From an uncultured Lachnospiraceae bacterium (GTDB lineage Bacteria > Bacillota > Clostridia > Lachnospirales > Lachnospiraceae), in the NCBI GenBank assembly GCA_946557105.1, contig CAMNSZ010000007.1, positions 81,970 to 145,969 of the forward strand: a stretch of DNA of 64,000 nucleotides, in the 5' to 3' direction. Under the pieces are notes generated by a model that was given only the letters and a program-made list of their open reading frames with translations, was not told the DNA's origin and made no database searches. Shown here piece by piece: positions 53,706-62,356 of this stretch (positions are counted from its first letter, which is position 1; each line of letters opens with the position of its first letter). Made by a program: the position numbers and the translations under genes.

Positions 53706-55055
53706 TTAAATTCTCAAAATTATTTTAGCCACCTGAAAATATACAAGCAATGACAGGGCGTCTACTATCGTCGTTATAAAAGGGCTCGCCATTACCGCAG
53801 GGTCGAAACCGATTTTCTTTGCCCCGATTGGCAAAAGGCAGCCGACCAGCATCGCCATCAGAACCGCAGCCAGCAGCGTCAGACACACCACCAGAGCAAC
53901 CGAAAATCCCGTTCTGTCAAATACCATCAGCTTGGCAAAATTTGCAGCCGACAAAACCCCGCCACACAAAACCGCTACCCTTATCTCCTTCCAAACCACG
54001 CGGGGCACATCCCTGTAGGTTATTTCCCCCAGAGACAATCCTCGGATAACCGTCACACTCGCCTGACCTCCCGCATTTCCTCCGGTGTCCATCAGCATGG
54101 GAATAAACGCCACCAATGCGGTGCATACGCTTAAGGATGCTTCAAAGGAGGTAAGAATGGCACTGGTAAAGGTTGCCGACACCATCAAGAGCAAAAGCCA
54201 TGGAATACGTTTTTTAAAGGTCTCGAAAACCGAGGTCCTCATATACGGCTTATCGCTCGGCACGATAGCCGCCATCTTTTCCATATCCTCAGTGGTTTCC
54301 TCCTCCATGATATCCACAATATCATCTACAGTGATAATACCCACCAAACGATTCTCATTGTCCACAACGGGCATGGCGGTAAAATCATACTTTTTAAACT
54401 GCTTCGCAGCTTCCTCCTGATCCATTAAGGTGTTAATGGCAATAACATTTTCATGCATAATATCGCCAATAATTTCATCTCCATCGCTAAGCAAAAGATA
54501 GCGCAGCGCCACCGTTCCCACCAGCTTGCGCTGCGCGTCCAGAACATAACAAATATTTATTGTCTCCGAATCAACGCCAACCTTGCGAATACGCTCAATC
54601 GCCTGTTTTACGCTCAGGCTCTCCTTCAAATCCACGTACTCCACAGTCATAATACTGCCTGCAGAGTCCTCGGGATACCGCAGCAGATGATTGATATCCC
54701 TTCGGGTCTCGGTACTTGCGTTGGCAAGCAGCTTTTTTACAATATTGGCCGGCATTTCCTCCAAAAAATCCGCCGCGTCATCCGCCATCAGGTTATCAAT
54801 AATATTGGCGGCTTCCTTATCCGACATGGAAGTAATAATCAACTGCTGATTCTCCACCTCAAGATAGGAAAACACATCCGCAGCAAGATCCTTGGGGAGA
54901 ATGCGGAATATCTTCAGCATGTCCTCTTCCTCAAGCTCCTCCATGAGGCTTGCAATATCCGCTTCATTCAGCTCTGCAAGATATTGGCGAAGCTTGGTAT
55001 ACTGCTTGGATGTAAGAAGCTCAACCAACTCTCCGAGTTCTTTTAATTCTTCCAT
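53706..55055 (-). CDS. mgtE: Magnesium transporter MgtE
   Basis: 449 residues. N-terminal helical superhelix domain (1-130), two CBS domains (about 135-255) that sense Mg(II), and five transmembrane helices with the pore motif PMLMDTGGNAGGQ. Takes Mg(II) down its gradient, gated by cytoplasmic Mg(II). Preceded by a possible leader ORF (55021-55137), but I see no M-box riboswitch. Confidence 0.96.
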   Translation of the reverse strand: MEELKELGELVELLTSKQYTKLRQYLAELNEADIASLMEELEEEDMLKIFRILPKDLAADVFSYLEVENQQLIITSMSDKEAANIIDNLMADDAADFLEEMPANIVKKLLANASTETRRDINHLLRYPEDSAGSIMTVEYVDLKESLSVKQAIERIRKVGVDSETINICYVLDAQRKLVGTVALRYLLLSDGDEIIGDIMHENVIAINTLMDQEEAAKQFKKYDFTAMPVVDNENRLVGIITVDDIVDIMEEETTEDMEKMAAIVPSDKPYMRTSVFETFKKRIPWLLLLMVSATFTSAILTSFEASLSVCTALVAFIPMLMDTGGNAGGQASVTVIRGLSLGEITYRDVPRVVWKEIRVAVLCGGVLSAANFAKLMVFDRTGFSVALVVCLTLLAAVLMAMLVGCLLPIGAKKIGFDPAVMASPFITTIVDALSLLVYFQVAKIILRI

Positions 55056-55137
55056 AGCACTTTCTCCTTTGATGATTTTTTATGTTCCAACTTCGTTCGG
55101 GAAGAGGATTGTCCGTATTACATTTACTGCTCTTCAT
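55021..55137 (-). CDS. Possible leader peptide ORF of mgtE (38 codons)
   Basis: A frame beginning MKSSKCNTDNPLPERSWNI, with AAAGGTGG 6-7 nt before its ATG at 55137. It ends 35 bp inside mgtE (out of frame). It has a Pro-rich spot (NPLPER) and Arg/Lys-rich end. Such short frames upstream of Mg transporters (mgtL in Salmonella) sense Mg(II) or proline through ribosome stalling. The likeness is functional position only; no sequence link is claimed. Confidence 0.35.
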   Translation of the reverse strand: MKSSKCNTDNPLPERSWNIKNHQRRKCYGRIKRTRRVG

Positions 55138-55215
55138 AAAAAACCACCACCTTTCAAAATGCTATCTTTCCCAAATTATGCTACTTCTATATTTTATCCA
55201 TGTCTCATTTTTTTG

Positions 55216-55875
55216 TCAATGTGAGAAATTCTCCTCACTGACATAATACATCTCCCTCACCTTCTCAAAACCCACTCTTCCGTTTGTTGCCTCCGTCAGA
55301 TCCTTTTGGAGCTTTGCCATAAGGTCTTGGGGAACAAGCAGCTTTAATGTAACCGAATCCGTATAGGCGCTTTCTATTGGCTCAATTCCCTGCTGTCCCA
55401 GAATATATAGAATTTTTCCGACGCCGTTATAATCCGTGGATACGTTCACCTCACAGCCGTAGCGCATCACTCCGGTACGGCAGGCCTTAAGCCCCTCCTT
55501 CACCGCATTTGTATAGGCGCGCACCAAGCCGCCCGTTCCCAAAAGCGTTCCGCCAAAATACCTTGTCACTACCACCGCAATATTACGAATCCCCTCGCCC
55601 AAAAGCGCCTCCAGCATCGGCCGCCCTGCCGTGCCTCCGGGTTCCCCGTCGTCGCTGCACCTTGTCAGCTCCCCCCTGCTGCCTATTACGAATGCGGAGC
55701 AGTTATGACTGGCATTCCAGTTTTTCTTTTTTATTTCTTCAATGAAAGAAACAGCCTCCTCCTCAGTCTCGCATTTTCGCACAGTGGCAATAAAACGGGA
55801 TTTTTTTTCCGTAATCTCGGCCTCGCCGCCGGAAAGCAGAACCCGGTAGGAAGAAATATTATTTTGTTTTTGCAT
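55216..55875 (-). CDS. YigZ/IMPACT family protein
   Basis: 219 residues. First domain UPF0029 (about 15-130) with the GGTAGRPMLEAL and TRYFGGTLLGTGGLVRAY signatures; second domain (about 140-205) with the elongation-factor-like fold. Related to the regulator IMPACT/YIH1; in bacteria the role is unclear, perhaps ribosome or protein quality. AGGAG is 8 nt before the ATG. Confidence 0.92.
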   Translation of the reverse strand: MQKQNNISSYRVLLSGGEAEITEKKSRFIATVRKCETEEEAVSFIEEIKKKNWNASHNCSAFVIGSRGELTRCSDDGEPGGTAGRPMLEALLGEGIRNIAVVVTRYFGGTLLGTGGLVRAYTNAVKEGLKACRTGVMRYGCEVNVSTDYNGVGKILYILGQQGIEPIESAYTDSVTLKLLVPQDLMAKLQKDLTEATNGRVGFEKVREMYYVSEENFSH

Positions 55876-56064
55876 TATGACGCTCCTGTTTCATATTATG
55901 ACTCATTCCAATTACTCTGAAAATTTGTATATATTAATTTCAGTCTAGCATAAATCTAAAAAAATGTGAAACAATTCTTAATAAAGGAAAGAAATCCTTT
56001 ATTTACATATTTTTTTTTGGTATAATAATAAAGTCTGTAATCAGGACAAGAAAGGATTGACAGT

Positions 56065-58779
56065 ATGAATTATGGAAAAAAGGGTGTCCGGGCTAAACAA
56101 AGGGCGCTTAACTCTAAATCTAAAAAATGGGGAAGGAAAATCATACTCACCTGCTTCAAGGTAGTTTTGATAGCGTTTGCGGGTATCGGCATCTGCGGCG
56201 CCGCCGCCGGCATCGGCGCTTTCCACGGTATTTTAGCAAACACTCCAAGCATCCGTCTCAGTGATGTAGTGGCTTCCGGACAGGCAACGATCGTCTACGA
56301 CTGTATGGGTAACGAGATAGACCAATACGTGAGCACTAACTCCAATCGTATCGAAGTGAGCATGGAACAAGTACCGAAGCACTTAGGACAAGCCTTTGTT
56401 GCCATTGAGGACGAGCGCTTCTACCAGCACAACGGTATTGACGTAAAGAGTCTGTTTCGTTCAGCCTATCAATTTATAAAGACAGGCGGCGAGGAGGCGC
56501 AGGGCGCCAGCACTATCACCCAGCAGCTCTTAAAAAACACTATCTTTACGGAATGGACCTCTGAGGGTAAAAACTATATCAAGAAGATAAAACGTAAGCT
56601 TCAGGAGCAATACCTTGCCTTGGAAATCACCAAAAATTTCACCAAGGACGAAGTTCTTTTGCGCTATATGAACGCCATTAACTTAGGGCAGAATACATTG
56701 GGCGTTGAGGCCGCCTCCCTGCGCTACTTCGGCAAGTCCTGCAGTGAGCTTACTTTGTCCGAATGCGCCGTTATTGCATGTATTACGCAGAATCCATCCA
56801 AATACAACCCTATCCGCCATCCCGACCAAAATGCAAGACGCCGTAAAGACTGTCTTAACAAAATGCTTAAGCTGGAATTTATCACGCAGGAGGAATATGA
56901 CGAGGCTATGGCGGATACCGACGCCGTATATGACCGCATCGACCTTTACGATACAGATTATCGAGTGGGTAGTACCTCCTCCGGCTCTTATTTCTCCGAC
57001 GCCGTATACGAGCAGGTAAAAGAAGATTTGATAGCTGCGGGCTACTCCAGCACTTTGGCTGAAACCATGCTTACGGCCGGCGGACTGCGCATTGAATCCA
57101 CTATGGATCCCGCCATCCAGAAAATTGCCGACGAAGAATTTGCAAACGAGGAGAATTATCCGCCGAATGTTAGGTGGTATCTGAATTATGCCCTGACAAT
57201 TACGGACGCAGACAACGAAAAACATAATTACAGCAAAGAAAACATGATGACATGGTTCAAAGCCAACGTCAATAAAAACTTTAATTTGATTTTTTCCTCT
57301 CAGGACGAAGCCTCGGACGCTATCGTCACCTTTCGTTCCGCCATGCTCGCGGAGCTGAATGTAGAGGACAATGAAGAGAATTACGATGAAACTATTTCCA
57401 TGACGCCCCAGCCTCAGGCGGCTCTGGTTATCGAGGATCAGACTACGGGATATGTGGTGGCAATGGTCGGCGGGCGAGGCTCCAAGGAGGGAAGGCGTAC
57501 CTTAAACAGGGCAACCTCCTCCCCTCGTTCCCCCGGATCCACTTTCAAGGTTCTGGCTTCCGTAGCCCCCGCCTTGGACAGTGCAGGCCAGACGCTCGCC
57601 ACCGTTTACAATGACGCTCCTTTCAACTATGCGGACGGCACTCCCGTCCACAACTGGTACAAAACAGGTTATCGCGGCATCAATTCCCTTCGCGAGACAA
57701 TTCGGGAGTCACTAAACATTATTGCAGTGAAAACATTGACTGTCGTTACTCCTCAGGTGGGTTATGATTATCTGATTAATTTCGGTTTTTCCACACTTGT
57801 GGAAGGTCAGTCCATTAACGGAGAATGGCATTCCGATATTATTCAGGCCGCTGCATTGGGCGGACTGACCAAGGGTGTAACCACCTATGAGCTAAACGCC
57901 GCATACGCCGCTATAGCCAATATGGGACTCTATGTGGAGCCGAAGCTTTACAGCCGCGTTACCGATGCCGACGGAAATGTTATTTTGGATAATACCGCTC
58001 CCACCACCCGTCAGGTTATCAAGGACACCACCGCATTCCTATTAACCGATGCAATGGTAGATGTGGTTACTACCGGTACCGGAGCAAGATGTAACTTTAA
58101 AAAGGGGATGGCGATTGCCGGAAAGACCGGTACATCCACAGATTACCATGACGTATGGTTTGCAGGCTATACTCCGTACTATACCTGTACCGTGTGGGCA
58201 GGCTATGACAATAATATTGGCATGAGCACCAAAAAACAAAACGACGAATCTGCCGTTGCCAAAACATTGTGGCGTTCCATAATGGAGCGCGTTCACGAAA
58301 ATCTTCCGAACGAAAGCTTTCCCGTTCCCAGCGGGCTGGTACAGGCTCAAATATGCTCCCAATCCGGCAAGCTTCCCATTCCCGGACTTTGCGATGCGCT
58401 AAATTGCGTGCGGTCGGAATATTTTGCGGAAGGTACGGTGCCCACCGAAAGCTGCGATATCCACTATCAAGGCAATATCTGCGGCTTTGACCAATTACCC
58501 GCATGCGCGGATTGTCCTTTTGCTTATGCCGGCACTACAACACTGCCGTTAATAGAAGATCCGGCGTTGGCAAGCGGTTCTACTACCATTATAACGAATC
58601 CTGACGGATCACAGACGGTTCAAACGCCGCCTACAACCAATCATTGTCAGCATGACGCAACGTTTTTTGCAAATCCTGATTATGAAACCCTTATCAATCA
58701 GCAGCGCTGGACAATAGAGCAGCGCAACGCGGCAGCTGCAGCTGCTGCCGCCGCGGCCGCCGAAGGACAAGGACAATAA
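56065..58779 (+). CDS. Class A penicillin-binding protein (PBP1A type)
   Basis: 904 residues. Cytoplasmic basic tail, one membrane helix (about 33-58), GT51 glycosyltransferase domain with EDERFYQHNGID and the downstream QGASTITQQLLKN, then transpeptidase domain with the SxxK serine in SPGSTFK, SLN (in ESLNII) and KTGTS. It makes and cross-links peptidoglycan. After the catalytic domain is a Cys-rich region (CSQSGK, CDALNC, CADCPF) and a poly-Ala tail ending EGQGQ. The Cys-rich stretch, eight Cys in about 130 residues, is typical of Lachnospiraceae PBP1A-like proteins. A TATAAT (56021-56026) lies 44 bp before the ATG. Confidence 0.96.
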   Translation: MNYGKKGVRAKQRALNSKSKKWGRKIILTCFKVVLIAFAGIGICGAAAGIGAFHGILANTPSIRLSDVVASGQATIVYDCMGNEIDQYVSTNSNRIEVSMEQVPKHLGQAFVAIEDERFYQHNGIDVKSLFRSAYQFIKTGGEEAQGASTITQQLLKNTIFTEWTSEGKNYIKKIKRKLQEQYLALEITKNFTKDEVLLRYMNAINLGQNTLGVEAASLRYFGKSCSELTLSECAVIACITQNPSKYNPIRHPDQNARRRKDCLNKMLKLEFITQEEYDEAMADTDAVYDRIDLYDTDYRVGSTSSGSYFSDAVYEQVKEDLIAAGYSSTLAETMLTAGGLRIESTMDPAIQKIADEEFANEENYPPNVRWYLNYALTITDADNEKHNYSKENMMTWFKANVNKNFNLIFSSQDEASDAIVTFRSAMLAELNVEDNEENYDETISMTPQPQAALVIEDQTTGYVVAMVGGRGSKEGRRTLNRATSSPRSPGSTFKVLASVAPALDSAGQTLATVYNDAPFNYADGTPVHNWYKTGYRGINSLRETIRESLNIIAVKTLTVVTPQVGYDYLINFGFSTLVEGQSINGEWHSDIIQAAALGGLTKGVTTYELNAAYAAIANMGLYVEPKLYSRVTDADGNVILDNTAPTTRQVIKDTTAFLLTDAMVDVVTTGTGARCNFKKGMAIAGKTGTSTDYHDVWFAGYTPYYTCTVWAGYDNNIGMSTKKQNDESAVAKTLWRSIMERVHENLPNESFPVPSGLVQAQICSQSGKLPIPGLCDALNCVRSEYFAEGTVPTESCDIHYQGNICGFDQLPACADCPFAYAGTTTLPLIEDPALASGSTTIITNPDGSQTVQTPPTTNHCQHDATFFANPDYETLINQQRWTIEQRNAAAAAAAAAAAEGQGQ

Positions 58780-58798
58780 AATATTTATGCCAAAAAAG

Positions 58799-58848
58799 AA
58801 ACGGCTCCGAATGTTAATGACAAATTCAACATACGGAGCCGTTTCCCT
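58799..58848. terminator. Two-way terminator after PBP1A gene
   Basis: A long inverted repeat: GAAACGGCTCCG (58799-58810) pairs with CGGAGCCGTTTC (58835-58846), with more pairing near the loop (ATGTT/AACAT). T and A runs on both sides. It serves the PBP gene and the following minus-strand gene. Confidence 0.85.
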
Positions 58849-58850
58849 TT

Positions 58851-59129
58851 CTAAATTCCTTTAATCTCTTTAATTTTCCTCTGTAAGTCTTCCACACCGT
58901 CCTTGGCATTTTTAATCGCCCTGCATTGCTTTTCAAATGGGGCATCCGGCACATCGGCATATTGCTCGTAATAAAGCTTTCCTATTTCCAAATATTTCTT
59001 TTTTATAACCTCTTCGCATGTAGATATCTGGCTCCTTAAACTTGCTATCTCGGCAAGCTCTTTTGCCTTGTCCGCCGCTTCCTTTCCCTTAGTGCTAATG
59101 GTATCACCTATCTTCTCGAAAAAATCCAT
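58851..59129 (-). CDS. Small coiled-coil protein
   Basis: 92 residues, all helical, one Cys at 38 and one at 68. Looks like the N-terminal helical part of small Clostridia proteins that often carry a zinc ribbon; no ribbon is present here. Long helices at 17-62 and 65-90. Function unknown. No partner; ends at the shared terminator. Confidence 0.6.
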   Translation of the reverse strand: MDFFEKIGDTISTKGKEAADKAKELAEIASLRSQISTCEEVIKKKYLEIGKLYYEQYADVPDAPFEKQCRAIKNAKDGVEDLQRKIKEIKGI

Positions 59130-59203
59130 GTATAAGCCTCCTTTTCTCCCATAAACCGCTGCTATTAGTATATAATTTTCTGTCTAAAGTATCAAGTATG
59201 TCA

Positions 59204-59233
59204 TTGCACGCACACCTACAATTGTGGTATAAT
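59204..59233 (+). promoter_or_regulatory. Promoter-like sequence at the start of the tandem repeat
   Basis: TTGCAC (59204-59209), 18-bp spacer, TATAAT (59228-59233). The TATAAT is also repeated in copy 2 at 59299-59304, but there no -35 at the right distance is seen. Confidence 0.5.
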
Positions 59234-59366
59234 ATTGAAACAGAAGAACGTTGTTTCAACTTCTGATTCCATTTGCGCTAAAGCGCGTACAGCTATGGTA
59301 TAATATTGAAACAGAAAAACGTTGTTTCAACTTCTGATTCCATTCGCGCTAAAGCGCGTATAGCTA
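59225..59366. repeat. Tandem repeat, 2 copies of 71 bp
   Basis: Copies 59225-59295 and 59296-59366 differ at three of 71 positions. Each holds TATAAT, a dyad TTGAAACA...TGTTTCAA, a dyad CAGAAG...CTTCTG and a small hairpin GCGC-TAAA-GCGC. It lies between a minus-strand gene and the plus-strand gene at 59432. Likely a recent duplication of a regulatory or structured RNA unit. Confidence 0.85.
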
Positions 59367-59431
59367 TAGTATATTAATACATAAAAATACAGATACTTTT
59401 TAAGTGAATTATACGTAGGAGACATTTACTC

Positions 59432-59719
59432 ATGCAATCATTATATTCTACACAAACGGTTAATAACGAAATTGAATTATGTGAGATATCTGATTTAACC
59501 TGTAAACAACAGATTGAACGTGAGCTTCTAAAAAATCAGATTTCTTACTATATTTATTGGACCAAGCCCTCCTTTTTCAGTCGTAAAAAGTCCGGCTGTA
59601 TCTTTTGTATAAATGACAATGCAAAGGACTCGGCAGAAAACATTGTTCGCTCCATATGTGACGAATTCGGCTATGACGTAAGATTCATCCTTCGGAAAGC
59701 ACAGAACAATTATTTATAA
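59432..59719 (+). CDS. Small protein of unknown function
   Basis: 95 residues. Starts MQSLYSTQTVNNEIELC, has three Cys in the first 65, and a central WTKPSFFSRKKSGCIFCI block that resembles a small sandwich fold. No family recognised. The promoter-bearing 71-bp repeat lies upstream, so it may be the gene controlled by it. GTAGGAG lies about 10 nt before the ATG. Confidence 0.55.
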   Translation: MQSLYSTQTVNNEIELCEISDLTCKQQIERELLKNQISYYIYWTKPSFFSRKKSGCIFCINDNAKDSAENIVRSICDEFGYDVRFILRKAQNNYL

Positions 59720-59734
59720 TATCTATTTGTACAT

Positions 59735-61014
59735 TTATGTGGCATACCGGAATTCTGCCGCATTTTCAGTGGCGCTGCTGTTTCCAATCCATACCGTGAA
59801 CTTTCCTGCCTCGCTCCCCACTGTATTGTCGGCGCGTAAGAATCTCAGCATAGGCTCATTAATTACGAAGCTGACTGTTTTTTCTTCGCCTGCATTAAGC
59901 TCTGTTTTCTCAAATCCTTTAAGCTCCTTAATCGGACGGACTACACTAGCCGAAATATCTTGGATATATAATTGAACCACCTCGCTTCCCGTAACCTTCC
60001 CCGTATTTTTTATTCTGACGGCCGCTGTAAGAGGAGCATTGTCCGTCAATACACTGCCGCTCAACAAAACCGGAGAAATTTCAAATGTGGTATAACTCAA
60101 GCCGTACCCAAACGAATACAACGGCTCGTTAGGAATATCTAAGTAACCGGATTTAAACTTTACTCTCTGCCCTTTCACCTCTGGTCTGCCCGTCGAATAG
60201 CAATTATAATGTACAGGCACCTGACCCACACAATAGGGAAAGCTCATAGGCAGCTTGCCTGTGGGATTTACCTTTCCTGTCAACACATTCATAATAGCAT
60301 GGCCTCCCTCCATTCCCGGAAGCCATACCTCAAGAACTGCCTTAGCCGTCCGGCTGAGCTCCCGAATATCTAACGGTCTTCCGCCGAACAATACTACCGC
60401 AATATTCTCGTTCACTAAAGCCACATTACGCAAAAGCTCCATCTGCTCCTGTGGAACATCTATCATGGCACGGCTTGCCGATTCGCCGCTCTGCTCTAAA
60501 TACTCGCCCAACGCCATAATCACCAAATCCGCTTCCCCAGCGGCTCTCAGCGCTTCATCAAGCGTTTGCTCCGCTTCACTGCCGCTTTCCGGCATTGCCA
60601 CCTTGGAGCAATAGGTTGTGAGCGCAGAGTCCAGTATCTTTCTTGCCGCTTCCTCTATAGTTACACAATTTTCTGCGTCTCCGGTCACCGCCCAGCTGCT
60701 GATAATCCGCTTATTGTTGGTATAAGGTCCTAAAAAGGCAATTTTCTTTCCGGTATCAATGGGCAGGAGCCCGTCATTTTTCAATAATACAAAGGACTTC
60801 TCCGCCGCTTCCAATGCCAGCTGTCTATGCTCTTTACACAGAAGAAGCTCTTTCTCCTTTTGCGGATTCGCATCCTTATAAGGCTTTTCAAAAAGCCCCA
60901 GCCTGTTCTTTAACTCCAAAATACGAAGCACGCTTTCATCAATCAAGGCCTCGTCCACTTCTCCTTCAATGACATATCCTTAAGCAATACCTTCAAGGCT
61001 TCTCTTTCCATCAT
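59735..61014 (-). pseudogene. GH3 beta-glucosidase, catalytic domain deleted
   Basis: A gene remnant. The start is present: ATG ATG at 61014-61009, encoding MEREALKVLLKDMSLKEK, the usual GH3 opening (KDMSLEEKIGQ). After about 19 codons the frame ends in a stop. The sequence then continues in another frame with DEALIDESVLRILELKNRLGLF, the end of the GH3 barrel domain, and the complete C-terminal (alpha/beta)6 sandwich and fibronectin-like domain to 59735. The barrel with the catalytic Asp, about 280 residues, is missing. The gene is thus an internal deletion joined out of frame. The second part (407 codons) can be read from an ATG at 60958 but has no ribosome site and no catalytic nucleophile. 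Confidence 0.85.
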
Positions 61015-61022
61015 ATGCCCCC

Positions 61023-61436
61023 CTACAAGACCATAACCAGCGTACCTATTGCAATAAAGACCGTACCGATAAAAGATTTCACGGTAAATTCCTCATGCCA
61101 AAAAACAAATGCCAAAATAAGAGTGATCACCACGCTCAGCTTATCTACAGGCACTACCTTAGAAGCTTGTCCAAGCTGCAATGCTCTATAATAGCATAAC
61201 CAGGACGCTCCTGTGGCAAGTCCCGACAATATGAGAAACACCCAGCTTTTTCTGCTGATTGCCGAAATCCCTCCCTGCGCATTTGTCAAAAAAACCATTC
61301 CCCATGCCATCGCCAAAACAACCACAGTGCGGAGCGCCGTTGCCAGATTGGAATTTACTCCTTCAATTCCGACTTTGGCAAGAATGGATGTCAGTGCGGC
61401 AAAGACTGCCGACAATAGTGCAAATACAAACCACAT
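61023..61436 (-). CDS. EamA/DMT-type transporter, half-size
   Basis: 137 residues, five hydrophobic helices, one EamA repeat only (usual transporters have two). Half-size EamA proteins pair as dimers. It may export or import small metabolites. GGAGGTG lies 7 nt before the ATG at 61436, and the promoter at 61500-61528 would start 57 nt upstream; the ATG at 61484 would be too close. Eight bases separate it from the GH3 remnant, so it shared a message with that gene. Confidence 0.85.
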   Translation of the reverse strand: MWFVFALLSAVFAALTSILAKVGIEGVNSNLATALRTVVVLAMAWGMVFLTNAQGGISAISRKSWVFLILSGLATGASWLCYYRALQLGQASKVVPVDKLSVVITLILAFVFWHEEFTVKSFIGTVFIAIGTLVMVL

Positions 61437-61499
61437 AACCACACCTCCGATACTAACCGGCTTTGCAATGAACCAAAACCGCATTTTATATTTGTAAAA

Positions 61500-61571
61500 A
61501 TTATATCATTTCGCATATTATTATACAAGTTTTCCCAAGGAACAAATACTTGGGATTTATTCCTTGGGAAA
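61500..61571 (-). promoter_or_regulatory. EamA promoter with perfect 12-bp inverted repeat upstream
   Basis: On the minus strand: TTGTAT (61523-61528), 17-bp spacer, TATAAT (61500-61505). Directly upstream TTTCCCAAGGAA (61531-61542) and TTCCTTGGGAAA (61560-61571) form a perfect dyad, with a third half-site TTGGGA in the loop (61550-61555). This is the place of an activator or sugar regulator (compare GH3 genes). It is not a terminator, as no T-tract follows. Confidence 0.65.
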
Positions 61572-61614
61572 TAGAATCTATCTATGCAGCTAAACGTCAG
61601 GGATTGGCATTCTG

Positions 61615-62052
61615 TTATTCCTGCCTACATTGCTCTTCTCTATCGGCGTCCGCCTTTGTCCGCTGTATAGTTCCCTTCGGGTGATTGGAGGGCGCGTATA
61701 CAGAGATGACCTTCAGAGGTTCGTTTCCGGTGTTGACAATATTATGCCATGCGCCTGCAGGTATAAAAACAACATCCCCCTCACAAATTTTATCGGAAAG
61801 ATTCAACTGATTCTTGCATTTTCCCACTTTTACCACAGCTTCTCCCTGTTCTACCATGATAATCTGATCTGTATCTTCATGTATTTCCAAACCGATTTCC
61901 CCACCTGAAGGAATGCACATAAGCGTCATTTGCAAATGGCATCCCGTCCAAATTGCAGTTCTGAAATTCTGATTTTCCTCTGCCCTCTGCCGGATATTTA
62001 CTACGTAAGGATTTGCACCGTTATCCATTTGTTCTGAGCAACAATGATTCAT
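61615..62052 (-). CDS. Cupin-domain protein
   Basis: 145 residues. One cupin barrel (about 35-120): GLEIHEDTDQI and PAGAWHNIVNTG with the metal-binding His residues, one Glu/Asp between. Members of this kind (DUF-like cupins with Cys-rich ends) hold a metal and often act as isomerase or sensor proteins. CysCys near the start and end. AAGGGG before the ATG. Stand-alone. Confidence 0.85.
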   Translation of the reverse strand: MNHCCSEQMDNGANPYVVNIRQRAEENQNFRTAIWTGCHLQMTLMCIPSGGEIGLEIHEDTDQIIMVEQGEAVVKVGKCKNQLNLSDKICEGDVVFIPAGAWHNIVNTGNEPLKVISVYAPSNHPKGTIQRTKADADREEQCRQE

Positions 62053-62356
62053 AATTTATACCCCTTTACACATTTATATTATAATATGTAACAAATATAT
62101 CAATGTGTTTGTCAGATTTTTCAATGACCTTTCATAGCTTAAAACCTTCCGAACCAAAGACAAAAAGAGCGCATTATGAAATCCCCTCACTCTCCATCCC
62201 TTTATATGATAAAAGGACAAGATAGAAAAAATCATAACCATGTGCTAAAATGTCATTGGAAAAAGAACAATAAAAGTGAAAATAATTCATATATTACAGC
62301 TCTTTTCTGTCACAAAGACAGGGGGCGTTGTCTAATGAAATAGGAGGTAAAAATCT
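62053..62356. other. 304-bp gap between cupin and sigma genes
   Basis: Holds AT-rich promoter-like sequence for both genes (TATAAT on the minus strand near 62080; no clean -35/-10 pair for sigma). A 55-codon frame at 62176-62343 on the plus strand has no ribosome site. Nothing more seen. Confidence 0.4.

Noticed and set aside
59225..59366. CRISPR-like repeat
   Set aside because: The 71-bp units are directly joined with no spacers, and no cas genes are present.
62176..62343. 55-codon plus-strand frame before the sigma gene
   Set aside because: No ribosome site, and its stop falls in the Shine-Dalgarno of the sigma gene; His/Lys/Asn-rich and unlike a real protein.
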